Source: an uncultured Treponema sp.
Lineage (GTDB): Bacteria; Spirochaetota; Spirochaetia; Treponematales; Treponemataceae
Reading direction: 5' to 3'
Length of the DNA stretch: 18,725 bases
Assembly (NCBI GenBank): GCA_937901865.1
Contig: CALDID010000209.1
Coordinates: 1 to 18,725, forward strand
Made by a program: the position numbers and the translations under genes. A model generated the notes under the pieces. The model saw only the letters and a program-made list of their open reading frames with translations. It searched no databases and had not been told where the DNA came from. Shown here piece after piece: positions 6,607 through 14,652 of the stretch (the first letter of the stretch is position 1; each line of letters begins with the position of its first letter).

Positions 6607-7120
6607 TTTCCGCCTCAAGCTCGGTTTCGTATAATTGCATTTGCATAACCCGCTTTTCGATAATGCGCTTGAATGTGCGATAAAACAGCAGGGCAGGAAT
6701 CGAGATAACCATACCGAACGCCGTTGTAAGCATCGCCTCCCAAATGCCGCCTGCCAAATCTTGAATATTCACGTTTGCCCCCGCCTGTGCCATTTTGGAA
6801 AACGCGCCGATAAGCCCTGTTACCGTTCCCAAAAGTCCAATCGAAGGCGCGACCGAGCTGATAAAATTCAAAAACCACAGCCCGCGGTTCATTTCGTAAT
6901 ACAAAAGAGTCGCTTCTTTGTCGAATATTTTTTTTCTCTCGCTCTTTTCGCTTTGTGCAATTTTGCTCTTCAGCCGCCCAATCACGCATTTTTTTGCGCC
7001 TTTTCTCGTCTGAAAAAAATAAATGCACCGCTCAAGGCATTGGCAAAAGCAAAAGCACAGCAACGCCGCTAAAACCCAGTTAATCGGTCCGCCGAGATTT
7101 ATAAATTCGATAAGTTTCAT
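6593..7120 (-). CDS. exbB: MotA/TolQ/ExbB proton channel family protein ExbB
   Basis: A 175-residue ExbB with three membrane helices (about 10-30, 85-105, 128-150) and a cytoplasmic loop between the first two. Hallmarks are SVAPSIGLLGTVTGLIGAFSKM (about 88-110) and GGIWEAMLTTAFGMVISIPALLFYRTF (about 124-150). With ExbD it forms the proton channel that powers TonB. The start has AAAGGAG at good spacing. It follows the DUF454 gene by 18 bases and overlaps exbD, so exbB-exbD-tonB is one coupled cassette. The protein is at the short end for ExbB, like many non-proteobacterial ones. Confidence 0.93.
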   Translation of the reverse strand: MKLIEFINLGGPINWVLAALLCFCFCQCLERCIYFFQTRKGAKKCVIGRLKSKIAQSEKSERKKIFDKEATLLYYEMNRGLWFLNFISSVAPSIGLLGTVTGLIGAFSKMAQAGANVNIQDLAGGIWEAMLTTAFGMVISIPALLFYRTFKRIIEKRVMQMQLYETELEAENAEV

Positions 7121-7138
7121 TTTTTCTCCTTTGCTCTT

Positions 7139-7543
7139 TCAAAATGTGCTTTTTTCGCTTTGTATTGTTCGTATTCTTTTGAAAAAGTACCAGTATTTTA
7201 TCGCAATAAGAAGCAAAATAACCGCTCTGCCGATTCTTGTTCCCGTGTTGTCTTTGCGGCTCATTCCAATAAACGCACCGAAAAGCAAGAGCGTTGCAGG
7301 AATTAAAATACAGAGCTTTGTTTTCAGCGTCATTGCGCGGTTTGTCGCAAAACTCTCTAAATGCTTTTTGTAAAGCGATGTTGAGCGAAACCAGTTATCT
7401 AATCGCTTTGAGCCTTTGGCAAAACAGAACGCCGCCAATAGCAAAAACGGCGTTGTCGGCAAAAGGGGAAGCGGAACGCCTATCGCGCCTAATGCGAGCG
7501 CAATAAATCCTAGCATAATCCACAGCGGTTTTACAGCTTTCAT
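7139..7543 (-). CDS. DUF454 (YbaN-like) inner-membrane protein
   Basis: A 134-residue small membrane protein of the DUF454/YbaN family. The diagnostic segment GAIGVPLPLLPTTPFLLLAAFCFAKGSKRLDNW (about 19-51) is followed by LESFATNRAMTLKTK and two further hydrophobic stretches (about 80-95 and 108-122). The biochemical role of the family is not established; members are often near haem or iron genes (my recollection of family contexts). The ATG overlaps the stop of the upstream ABC transporter gene (ATGA), and exbB follows 18 bases later, so it is inside the uptake operon. A role in inner-membrane handling of the imported ligand is only an inference from position. Confidence 0.85.
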   Translation of the reverse strand: MKAVKPLWIMLGFIALALGAIGVPLPLLPTTPFLLLAAFCFAKGSKRLDNWFRSTSLYKKHLESFATNRAMTLKTKLCILIPATLLLFGAFIGMSRKDNTGTRIGRAVILLLIAIKYWYFFKRIRTIQSEKSTF

Positions 7544-9174
7544 GATTTTCTCTCCGAAGATACTTTGTAGATTTTATCCGCGATTTCAAGCGTGCTTTCT
7601 CGGTGCGACACCAAAACGACGGCTCTTTCTGCGGCGCATTTTTTTACGGACGACAAGATAATCTCTTCATTGTATGAATCGAGATTGCTTGTCGGCTCGT
7701 CAAGAAGCAAAATGCTGCTGTTATGCAAAAATGAGCGCGCAAGTCCTAAGCGTTGCCTCTCTCCGCCCGAAAAATTATCGCCAAGCTCGCTCACTTTCGT
7801 GCGGTAGCCGTTGGGAAGCGAGGAGATGAAATCGTGAATATTTGCTTTTTTCGCGGCTTCTTCGATTTCCTCTTGTGTCGCGTCGAGTTTTGCTATGCGG
7901 AGATTGTTTTCAATCGTGTCGTGAAAAAGAGAGGTATCCTGCTCGACATAGCCCTCAAGAGCGCGCAGAGAGGCTGTGTTGACAGCGTTTATATTGACGG
8001 CGTTTATTGCAATCTCTCCTTTTTGGGCTTCGTAAAATCGCATAAGCAGTTTGAGTATCGTTGATTTTCCGCTGCCGCTTTTTCCTTGAATTCCCGTAAT
8101 TGCACCCTTTGGAAACGCCATCTGGATATTCGCTAAAATCGGTTTTTCTGCATTTTCATTCGCTTCATTCGGATACGAAAAGCTCATATCGTTCACTTCG
8201 ATAAGAGAAAAATCTGAAATCGTTTCTCTGCCCGAAATCGCAGGCGCAACGCTTTTTTCGTCCAAGAGCGATAGCACTCGTTTTCCCGCCGCTACGGTTT
8301 CCGACAAACTGCTTCCAAGCCGAGCCACCGCAATGACGGGCGCAAATGAACTGAACGACGCTGTGAGCGAAAAAATCACCGTGCCGAAATCAATCGCGCT
8401 GCAATGGAATAGATAAAGCGAGAGTGCGAGATTCCCCATTGCCGCGACGATGACGAGAGCATCTATCAATGCGGCGGTAAAGCCTTCGTATAGTGCGCTG
8501 CTCTTTTTGCTGCGTGATAGCTCTTCGCTCTTTGTCTTTATCGCGCTGCATTTTTTTTCGCCTGTGCCGTACAAAATCGATTGCTGCAAGCCGCGAAGCG
8601 TGTCGAGCAAAAAGGCGTTCAGCCTCGAAAATTGCGCACGGTGTTTTGCTCCAGCCTTCATTGCGCCGTTTTGCACGATGAGCGGAACGCAGATTCCTAC
8701 GGCGGCATAGAAAAACAGCATATACAGCGCGAGTACAATGCTTTTTGCTCCGAGGAACACAGCGACGGCGACGCTTGTCAAAAGCGCAATGCACACAGGA
8801 GAAACCGTATGCGCATAAAACAGCTCTAAAAGCTCGATATCCGAAGTGAGCAGCGAAATGAGCTCGCCTTTTTTCTTGCCGTCGAGCTTTGCAGGTCCTA
8901 ATTCGCGCAATTTGGCAAAGACGATATTTCTGATTCGTGCAAGAAGCGTAAATGCGATGTAATGGTTGCAATACTGCTCTGCATAATGCAAAACGCCGCG
9001 CGCTACGCCGAGTGCAAGCAGAAGTTTTATCGGAAAATCCGCAGTGAGCGCAATGGAGGCGAAAACGGGAATAGCGATTGCGCATAGAAATCCTGTTGTG
9101 CCGAAAAAAATCGCTAAGAGCATTACAGGAAAAAGCGGCGCAATGAGTTTTGATAATCGAAAAAGTGTTTTCAT
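7540..9174 (-). CDS. ABC transporter half subunit (TMD-NBD), CydC/YbtQ-like
   Basis: A 544-residue half transporter: an exporter-type six-helix membrane domain (about 10-290) and an ATPase domain (about 322-540). Walker A GKSGSGKST at 364-372, Q-loop Gln412, signature NFSGGERQR (467-475), Walker B SILLLDEP (487-494) and His524 of the switch are all present, so the ATPase site looks intact. The segment RGVLHYAEQYCNHYIAFTLLARIR (about 59-82) is typical of CydC-like heterodimeric transporters. GGAG precedes the ATG, which overlaps the stop of its partner gene. In this TonB context, with no substrate-binding protein, an import role like that of YbtPQ or IrtAB is a better guess than CydDC thiol export. 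Specificity is unknown. Confidence 0.88.
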   Translation of the reverse strand: MKTLFRLSKLIAPLFPVMLLAIFFGTTGFLCAIAIPVFASIALTADFPIKLLLALGVARGVLHYAEQYCNHYIAFTLLARIRNIVFAKLRELGPAKLDGKKKGELISLLTSDIELLELFYAHTVSPVCIALLTSVAVAVFLGAKSIVLALYMLFFYAAVGICVPLIVQNGAMKAGAKHRAQFSRLNAFLLDTLRGLQQSILYGTGEKKCSAIKTKSEELSRSKKSSALYEGFTAALIDALVIVAAMGNLALSLYLFHCSAIDFGTVIFSLTASFSSFAPVIAVARLGSSLSETVAAGKRVLSLLDEKSVAPAISGRETISDFSLIEVNDMSFSYPNEANENAEKPILANIQMAFPKGAITGIQGKSGSGKSTILKLLMRFYEAQKGEIAINAVNINAVNTASLRALEGYVEQDTSLFHDTIENNLRIAKLDATQEEIEEAAKKANIHDFISSLPNGYRTKVSELGDNFSGGERQRLGLARSFLHNSSILLLDEPTSNLDSYNEEIILSSVKKCAAERAVVLVSHRESTLEIADKIYKVSSERKS

Positions 9175-10790
9175 TCTGATACTTCTCCTGCTTCAAAGCG
9201 ATATATCTTGTCTGCCAAAGTGCAATTTTCTCTGCGGTGGCTTATGATGATGATTGTCTTTTTGCCTTTGAGCGATTCGATGAGCGACATAATGGCTTTT
9301 TCGCTTTCTGTGTCGATATTGCTTGTTGCTTCGTCAAAAATGTATACGAGAGCGTTTTTCAGCAATGCGCGTGCAATGGAAAGCCGCTGTTTTTGCCCTC
9401 CCGAAAGATTTGAACCGCCCTCTTTGATGTGCGTATCAAGTCCCTTTTCGCTTTTTAAGAAATCTGATAGCCGCACTGCTTCGAGCACTCTCCACATCTC
9501 CTCTTCGCTTGCCTTTGCATTGCCTTCCTGTAAGCAATCTCGCACTGTTCCCTCAAAAATCCAATCGCGGTGGCTTATGTATGTGGCGAATTGATACAGC
9601 GATTCTCGTTTTAGAGCCTTGATTTCGCTTCCGTTTGCCTTTGCACTGCCTTTGTATTTAGGATATATTCCCGATAAAATCTTTGCCGCTGTTGATTTTC
9701 CCGACCCGCTTTTTCCGACGAATGCAACACATTCTCCGCGTTTGATTTTTAGCGAACAGTTTTTCAGCACTGTGCGGTCAAAGTCATAGCTTACATTGTC
9801 CAGCTCAAAAGCGATGTCAGAACTTTCTCTTATCTCATACGTTCCGTTTTCAACTTCTTTTTCGCCTAACAGCGCAAAGATATTTTTGCTTGCAGTGCTG
9901 CCGTTCATTGCGGTGTGAAATGCGCTGCCGAGTCGACGAAGCGGGATAAAGAAATCTGCCGAAAGCAAAATGCACACGAACGCATTTTCAAGCGAAAGCG
10001 AGCCTGTGCGAAATGCGCCGAGAGAGGCAAGAATCCCAGCCGCTGCGCCTCCATACGCTACGATGTCCATAATGATTATCGAGTTGAGTTGCATCGAAAG
10101 CACTTTCATCGTAACACGCCGAAATGTATCTGCCTCTTTTGCCATTTGCTCAGCCTTAAAGCCGTCTGCACTGTAGATTTGGAGCGTTTGAAGTCCTTGC
10201 AAGTTTTCTAAAAAGTTGTCTGCAAGATTTGCATATTCTGCCCAATATGCGCCGAGCAATTTCTTTGCAATTCCTTGCACCACCGCCATTGAGATGGGAA
10301 TAAGCGGCACACAAGCCAACAGCACAAAAGCCATTTTCAGATTCAAAAACGCCAAAATCGCAAATGTTGCAATAGAGGCAATCATACTATAGTAAAACTG
10401 CGGCAAAAACGCGCCGAACCACGTTTCTAATGTTTCCACGCCCTCGACTGCGAGCTGTATGATTTTGGCGGTTGCATTTTTTTCTTGATACGCTGTTCCT
10501 AAGCGCAACAGTTTTTCGTATATGCGGACGCGAAGCGTTGTTTTGACATCGCGAGATGCACAGTAAGTTGTGTATGCGCTTGCGATATTCAGCAGCACAA
10601 TCGCACAGAGCGCACAGGCGATTACAATGACGGGAAAAAGAGCATTTTCGCCTTTGGAAGCTAGCAATTTGCTTACGGCAAAAATCATAACGGTATTGGA
10701 AAAAAGTAACAGTGTGCGCAAAAGCACGGTAAGCCATACAAACTTTTTTGCTTTTGGAACAATGTTCAAAAGCCGTTTATCAATCATCAT
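9171..10790 (-). CDS. ABC transporter half subunit (TMD-NBD), CydD/YbtP-like
   Basis: A 539-residue half transporter from the ATG at 10790; an in-frame TTG at 10826 is part of the predicted promoter and is rejected as start. Membrane domain about 20-300 with the CydD-type signature region (ETWFGAFLPQFYYSM, LENLQGLQTLQIYSADG, FRRVTMKVLSMQLNS). ATPase domain about 325-539: Walker A GKSGSGKST (359-367), signature NLSGGQKQR (461-469), Walker B ALVYIFDEA (480-488), switch His (IIIISHR). The Q-loop position reads YISHRDWIFEGTV, so His replaces the usual Gln. It is the first gene of the operon and would pair with the product of the overlapping next gene. No ribosome binding site is visible; the promoter suggests leaderless translation. 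Confidence 0.88.
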   Translation of the reverse strand: MMIDKRLLNIVPKAKKFVWLTVLLRTLLLFSNTVMIFAVSKLLASKGENALFPVIVIACALCAIVLLNIASAYTTYCASRDVKTTLRVRIYEKLLRLGTAYQEKNATAKIIQLAVEGVETLETWFGAFLPQFYYSMIASIATFAILAFLNLKMAFVLLACVPLIPISMAVVQGIAKKLLGAYWAEYANLADNFLENLQGLQTLQIYSADGFKAEQMAKEADTFRRVTMKVLSMQLNSIIIMDIVAYGGAAAGILASLGAFRTGSLSLENAFVCILLSADFFIPLRRLGSAFHTAMNGSTASKNIFALLGEKEVENGTYEIRESSDIAFELDNVSYDFDRTVLKNCSLKIKRGECVAFVGKSGSGKSTAAKILSGIYPKYKGSAKANGSEIKALKRESLYQFATYISHRDWIFEGTVRDCLQEGNAKASEEEMWRVLEAVRLSDFLKSEKGLDTHIKEGGSNLSGGQKQRLSIARALLKNALVYIFDEATSNIDTESEKAIMSLIESLKGKKTIIIISHRRENCTLADKIYRFEAGEVSE

Positions 10791-10797
10791 AGTGTGA

Positions 10798-10826
10798 AAA
10801 ATAACTAAATCAAAAAAAATCGTCAA
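10798..10826 (-). promoter_or_regulatory. Promoter of the ABC-exbBD-tonB operon, likely leaderless
   Basis: TTGACG (10821-10826), 17 bp, TATTTT (10798-10803), then only seven bases (TCACACT) to the ATG at 10790. Transcription would start at or near the A of ATG, and no Shine-Dalgarno precedes it. Confidence 0.6.
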
Positions 10827-11002
10827 GAAAAGCGCGGTAAAAGAGTTGTTTTATGAAATTTTTTATCAAAAACTATTTGCTCTCGTATCTGTTGTAATCG
10901 AGGAATCGTATAAAATGCAGATAGTTTACTATTTCGCTGTATGACAAAGATTTGAACAAGTCTATTGATACTTCTTTTCACGTCGTCCAAAAACGCTTAC
11001 AG

Positions 11003-11134
11003 CTTGCCGATGGTATTTAATACATCTTACCGCCTGTAAGGTGTACATCTTACCGACGGTATTTAATACATCTTACCGACGGTATTTAATACATCTTACC
11101 GATGGTAAGTAATATACATCTTACCGATGGTAAG
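11003..11134. repeat. 23-bp tandem repeat array between divergent genes
   Basis: Units start at 11003, 11026, 11049, 11072, 11095 and 11120 (last partial), period 23 with one 25. Consensus CTTACCGAYGGTAWKTAATACAT. Units at 11049 and 11072 are identical; the last two carry the perfect dyad CTTACC-GAT-GGTAAG. The array fills the middle of the 350-bp gap between the ABC operon and the MBL gene, ending 44 bp before the MBL -35 box. The rest of that gap (10827-11002) shows nothing I can name. The same unit recurs near 18549. Confidence 0.85.
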
Positions 11135-11178
11135 ATTGATAATGTCGTTTATTACAGCAAAAAAGAAGTAAAAAATCA

Positions 11179-11207
11179 TTGAAAATAAATCTTGTCAATC
11201 GTATACT
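11179..11207 (+). promoter_or_regulatory. Promoter of the MBL hydrolase gene, likely leaderless
   Basis: TTGAAA (11179-11184), 17 bp, TATACT (11202-11207), then seven bases (ATTTTTT) and the ATG at 11215. No Shine-Dalgarno can fit between the expected transcription start and the start codon. Confidence 0.68.
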
Positions 11208-11214
11208 ATTTTTT

Positions 11215-12126
11215 ATGAAAATAACTGTTACTGGTTCTGGTACAAGTTTTGGCGTTCCCGTCATTGGCTGTAAATGCGCAGTTTGCACATCGTCTGACCC
11301 GCATGACACACGCTATCGCCCAAGTATTTATATTAGCGACACAGATGAAAACGGAGGAGAAACTGCACTTCTTGTTGATGTGGGGGCTGAGTTTCGCTTA
11401 CAGGCTCTCAAATACGGTATAAATCGCCTTGATGCTGTTTTATGCACTCATAGCCATGCAGACCACGTTCACGGGCTTGATGATTTGCGTATTTTTAGCC
11501 ATACAGCTTCTGCTTCTGTTGAAAGCAAGCTCGGCGAAGAAACGAAAGGCGAAGGATTAGCGATTTATGCAAACGAAAACACGTTAAGTGATTTGCGAAA
11601 TAGGTTTTCTTATATTTTCACACAAACGCAAGCTGGTGGCAGTAAGCCGAAAATTGCATTAAAGAGTGTTGAAGCATATTCTGGAGAAAATCCGCTTGAG
11701 ATAAAAAGTCTTTGTATTATTCCTATTCCTATGCTTCACGGCACTTTGAAAACGTCTGGATATTTATTGTATTCAGCGACGGCAAAAGAGAGAAAAAGTC
11801 TTGCATATCTTACGGATTGCAGCTATATAAGCAGCGAATCGCTAGAGATAATCAAAAAATATGGTGGGGAAGTAGAACACGTTATCATTGACGGACTTCG
11901 AGAAAAGAGCCATTCAACGCACTGTTCTTTTTATGAAGCCCTCCAATATGCAAATGAGCTTTGTCCGAAAAACACTTGGATTACGCATATTTGCCATGAT
12001 ATGAAGCATACCGAGATACAAGAATATATCGATAGGCACATTGCTGATTTTGAAAATCTTTCTTCTGCAAAAGAAAATGGTGGAAATGTTTCGCCTGCGT
12101 ATGATGGTCTAACACTATTTGTATAG
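11215..12126 (+). CDS. MBL-fold metallo-hydrolase, PhnP-like
   Basis: A 303-residue cytosolic metallo-beta-lactamase-fold hydrolase. The N-terminus MKITVTGSGTSFGVPVIGCKCAVC has the GxSxGxP and Cys-x-Cys-x2-Cys pattern of the PhnP subgroup (Cys19, Cys21, Cys24, often a structural zinc site). The metal motif THSHADH gives His79, His81, Asp83 and His84; later ligands are likely in PMLHGT, LTDCSY and ITHICHDMKH. PhnP is a cyclic-phosphate phosphodiesterase, and relatives act on nucleotides or cofactors, so a phosphodiesterase is likely but the substrate is open. The longer frame starting at TTG 11179 is rejected because that triplet lies in the -35 box. The gene stands alone, divergent from the ABC operon and followed by a bidirectional terminator. 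Confidence 0.88.
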   Translation: MKITVTGSGTSFGVPVIGCKCAVCTSSDPHDTRYRPSIYISDTDENGGETALLVDVGAEFRLQALKYGINRLDAVLCTHSHADHVHGLDDLRIFSHTASASVESKLGEETKGEGLAIYANENTLSDLRNRFSYIFTQTQAGGSKPKIALKSVEAYSGENPLEIKSLCIIPIPMLHGTLKTSGYLLYSATAKERKSLAYLTDCSYISSESLEIIKKYGGEVEHVIIDGLREKSHSTHCSFYEALQYANELCPKNTWITHICHDMKHTEIQEYIDRHIADFENLSSAKENGGNVSPAYDGLTLFV

Positions 12127-12138
12127 CAAAGAGAAATA

Positions 12139-12172
12139 AAAAAGCCCGCTCTAGTAAATAGAACGGGTTTTC
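12139..12172. terminator. Bidirectional terminator between MBL gene and rpmB
   Basis: A-run, then CCCG (12145-12148) and TCTA (12150-12153) paired with TAGA (12159-12162) and CGGG (12164-12167), then TTTT; in reverse the A-run gives a T-run. It serves the MBL gene on plus and rpmB on minus. Confidence 0.8.
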
Positions 12173-12186
12173 AGTTATTTCAGTGT

Positions 12187-12215
12187 GTTCTATCTCTCAA
12201 CAGAGCTAATAGAAC
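12187..12215. other. Second hairpin downstream of rpmB
   Basis: GTTCTAT (12187-12193) pairs with ATAGAAC (12209-12215), with an inner CTCT/AGAG pairing. It lies 15 bases past the rpmB stop and lacks a T-run, so it may be a 3' stabilising structure. Confidence 0.45.
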
Positions 12216-12229
12216 CGATTGAAAAACTT

Positions 12230-12466
12230 TTACTTTGCTTCGGCTGCCTTTACAGAAGGAACTGTAACCTTCTTGAAAACAACACCCATAGCGTCTGAAG
12301 TGCGGAGACAGCGTGTACAAATCTTTCTTGTAACAGTTGTTCCATTCTCAATAGTCTTGATTTCGACCAAGTTCGGCTTCCATACTTTGCGTGTATGGAT
12401 ATAAGAGTTGCTCACTTTGTTACCATGCTGAGAACCCTTTCCACAGTACTCACATACTCTAGACAT
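12230..12466 (-). CDS. rpmB: 50S ribosomal protein bL28
   Basis: A 78-residue bL28 of the large ribosomal subunit. MSRVCEYCGKGSQHGNKVSNSYIHTRKVWKPNL is the typical N-terminal half, and KICTRCLRTSDAMG the C-terminal half. Two Cys pairs (CEYC at 5-8, CTRC) show the zinc-binding form rather than the Cys-free paralogue. GGGTGG lies before the ATG. Monocistronic, with its own promoter and a terminator. Confidence 0.96.
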   Translation of the reverse strand: MSRVCEYCGKGSQHGNKVSNSYIHTRKVWKPNLVEIKTIENGTTVTRKICTRCLRTSDAMGVVFKKVTVPSVKAAEAK

Positions 12467-12507
12467 CTTATACCACCCTGATAAATATACAAGTTGCGTT
12501 CCATTAG

Positions 12508-12534
12508 ATTATAAAAAAACTTGTATCTTGTCAA
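12508..12534 (-). promoter_or_regulatory. rpmB promoter
   Basis: Perfect TTGACA (12529-12534) and perfect TATAAT (12508-12513), separated by only 15 bp. Two consensus boxes with a short spacer, giving a leader of roughly 35 bases with a ribosome site. Confidence 0.7.
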
Positions 12535-12547
12535 TATATAAAGAAAT

Positions 12548-14620
12548 TTATTTGCTAGAAGCTACCCATACTCCGTTCCAATTTTTGCTATCAACGCCTT
12601 CTTGCAAGAGCAATGCGCATCTTTCACTGTACGAGCGAGAGGGCGGGTCATAGCGAGATAAGACATCAAAGTATTTTTTTGCTTCTAGGAATTTGCCTTG
12701 GTAAAATAGCTTTAATGCAAAGCTAAAACCTTTATACACTTTTTCTTTCTTTTTGTAAACAGCCTGTGTTATTGGTTCAAACACCGTTACCGCTTCTTTT
12801 TTTCCTACAACAGCTACTTTGCCGAGTTCTCTCCATTTCAGCGCACAGCCTGCCTTTACCGCTTCATTTTTTGTTTGAAGAGAACACATTAAGTATGTGC
12901 CGAATTGTTTGTTTAAGCCTTCTAAGCGGCTTGCAAGGTTTACGCTGTCGCCGAGCATTGTGTAATCAAAGCGCAAATTGCTTCCCATATTGCCGACGAT
13001 AGCATCTCCTGTATTTATACCGATTCTTGTCCACAAGGGGCGACCTACTTTTTTTGTAAACTCTGCCGACAGCTCTTCAAGTCGAGCTTGACATTCAATA
13101 GCCGCCTCTATTGCTCTTTGTGCGTGGTTTTCTTGATTTGACGGTGCATTCCAAAAAGCAATAATTGCATCTCCTTCGTATTTGTCGATTGTGCCGCCGC
13201 TTGCAAGAATGATATTTGTCATTTCTGTGAGATATTGATTCAAGAGTTCTGTGAGCTTTTCTGGAGTGAGCTTTTCAGAAAGAGATGTGAAACTCTGTAC
13301 ATCAGAAAAGAATATTGAAATATGTCGCTTTTCGCCGCCGAGCTTCAAGTTGTGCGGATTTGCAATAAGGGAATCGATAACAGCAGGGCTTAAATATTGG
13401 CTAAACGCATTTTTTATAAATTGCTTTTGTTTTCCCTCTAAACCATAGCTTACTATGATTGAGCCGAAAATCGATAACACATAGCAGAGAAGAGGAGCTA
13501 CAACAGGAATCCAAATGTTCTTTGAAAACAAGAATACAGAAAGGACGCACATTGCAGCGGGAAAAAGGATAAGAGAAAGCACTATCAAAAGCAATCCGCG
13601 CTTTGAGGCTGCATTAGCACCTCTCACACACAGCATTGCTAAAAGCGCGCAGATAAACATATATACATATACCGCAATTTCTGGCAACGGCGTGATAAAA
13701 GAATTATTTAGTATGCCGTCTAAAAGCGTTATGTGCACGCCTGCTCCTGGGTATACTTTAGAAATAGGAGTTGCACAAATATCAAAAAGACCTGGAGCAT
13801 AAAAGATAAAATAGACGAAAGCGTCTTCAAAGTTATCAGGCGGAATCTCTGCTTCCTCTCCTTTCAAATATGCGTCATAGCTTTTTATAATGTCGTATGC
13901 GCTGTAGTGAGCATAGCGGTCTATACTGCCTTTATAGCGCAAAAGGAGCGTTCCGTCCTTGTCTAACGGTAGGGAAGATTCATAGCCATCAATGCAATCG
14001 TCTGTGGGTAAAGAACTATTCTCTTCTTCAAGCAAAAGAGGAGCTAATCCTAACGCTGCGTATTTTTCGCCATTTGCCTCGTAATAAAGCCTTGCTCGCC
14101 TAATCATATCATCGCTGTCTTTTGCGCTTACGGTGCTACCAATAAGAGCTGCACTTTCTTTTATTGATTGTATAGGCAAGAGAACTTCTGCGCCTGCTGT
14201 TGCACTATGATACATAGTGTTTACAACTTTTCCCCAATCTTTGCAGGCTTTTGCAAATGCTTCATCGTCAGCATTTCCATAGACAGAAGGCTCTGTAAAC
14301 AGAACATCGAATGTGAGCGATTTTGCATTGCCTGCGTGAAGATAATCCGCTATCATACCGTATGCTTCTCTCGGCCAAGGCCAGCTCCAGCCTCGTTCTT
14401 CTTGAGCCCTGTTCAAGCTGTCTTGGTCTATTCCGATAAAGCAAATATCATCGCTCGGCATAAAGGCTGAAGCTGTGTAAACCATGCGCGCATCATACGT
14501 TTTATTTTCTATAAAGGTGAATACGCCTAATTTATAAAGCACGCTTACCAATGCAAATATACCAAAAACAACGATTGTTAGGTAAATAAAGGTTTTCGAT
14601 TTTCTGTTCTTGATATTCAT
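12548..14620 (-). CDS. CHASE2-domain class III adenylate cyclase
   Basis: A 690-residue membrane cyclase that would make cAMP from ATP in response to an extracytoplasmic signal. Order: membrane helix (11-32), periplasmic CHASE2 sensor (about 40-310), three membrane helices (about 315-392), linker with AFSQYLSPAVIDSL (405-418), class III catalytic domain (about 430-600). Metal-binding Asp440 (FFSDVQSF) and Asp484 (KYEGDAIIAFW) are present. Lys480 and Asp552 (RFDYTMLGD) are the adenine-selecting pair, and Asn561 and Arg565 (VNLASRLEG) the transition-state residues, so a homodimeric active adenylate cyclase is expected. The C-terminal tail (about 625-690) resembles a short helical repeat. Start ATG at 14620 has only a weak purine stretch upstream. 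It follows the M48 protease gene by 32 bases and is likely cotranscribed. Confidence 0.93.
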   Translation of the reverse strand: MNIKNRKSKTFIYLTIVVFGIFALVSVLYKLGVFTFIENKTYDARMVYTASAFMPSDDICFIGIDQDSLNRAQEERGWSWPWPREAYGMIADYLHAGNAKSLTFDVLFTEPSVYGNADDEAFAKACKDWGKVVNTMYHSATAGAEVLLPIQSIKESAALIGSTVSAKDSDDMIRRARLYYEANGEKYAALGLAPLLLEEENSSLPTDDCIDGYESSLPLDKDGTLLLRYKGSIDRYAHYSAYDIIKSYDAYLKGEEAEIPPDNFEDAFVYFIFYAPGLFDICATPISKVYPGAGVHITLLDGILNNSFITPLPEIAVYVYMFICALLAMLCVRGANAASKRGLLLIVLSLILFPAAMCVLSVFLFSKNIWIPVVAPLLCYVLSIFGSIIVSYGLEGKQKQFIKNAFSQYLSPAVIDSLIANPHNLKLGGEKRHISIFFSDVQSFTSLSEKLTPEKLTELLNQYLTEMTNIILASGGTIDKYEGDAIIAFWNAPSNQENHAQRAIEAAIECQARLEELSAEFTKKVGRPLWTRIGINTGDAIVGNMGSNLRFDYTMLGDSVNLASRLEGLNKQFGTYLMCSLQTKNEAVKAGCALKWRELGKVAVVGKKEAVTVFEPITQAVYKKKEKVYKGFSFALKLFYQGKFLEAKKYFDVLSRYDPPSRSYSERCALLLQEGVDSKNWNGVWVASSK

Positions 14621-14652
14621 TGTTCTTTACTACTTTAAGTTTTCAGTTCCTC

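Noticed and set aside
8390..9196. A 268-residue frame on the minus strand, rich in Arg and Cys
   Set aside because: It is an alternate frame wholly within the ABC transporter gene, with shadow-like composition and no domain.
7540..10790. Naming the ABC pair cydD/cydC
   Set aside because: Sequence is CydDC-like, but no cytochrome bd genes are present, and the TonB-ExbBD context favours uptake.
11003..11134. Possible CRISPR array
   Set aside because: Units are directly tandem with a 23-bp period and no unique spacers; no cas genes are nearby.
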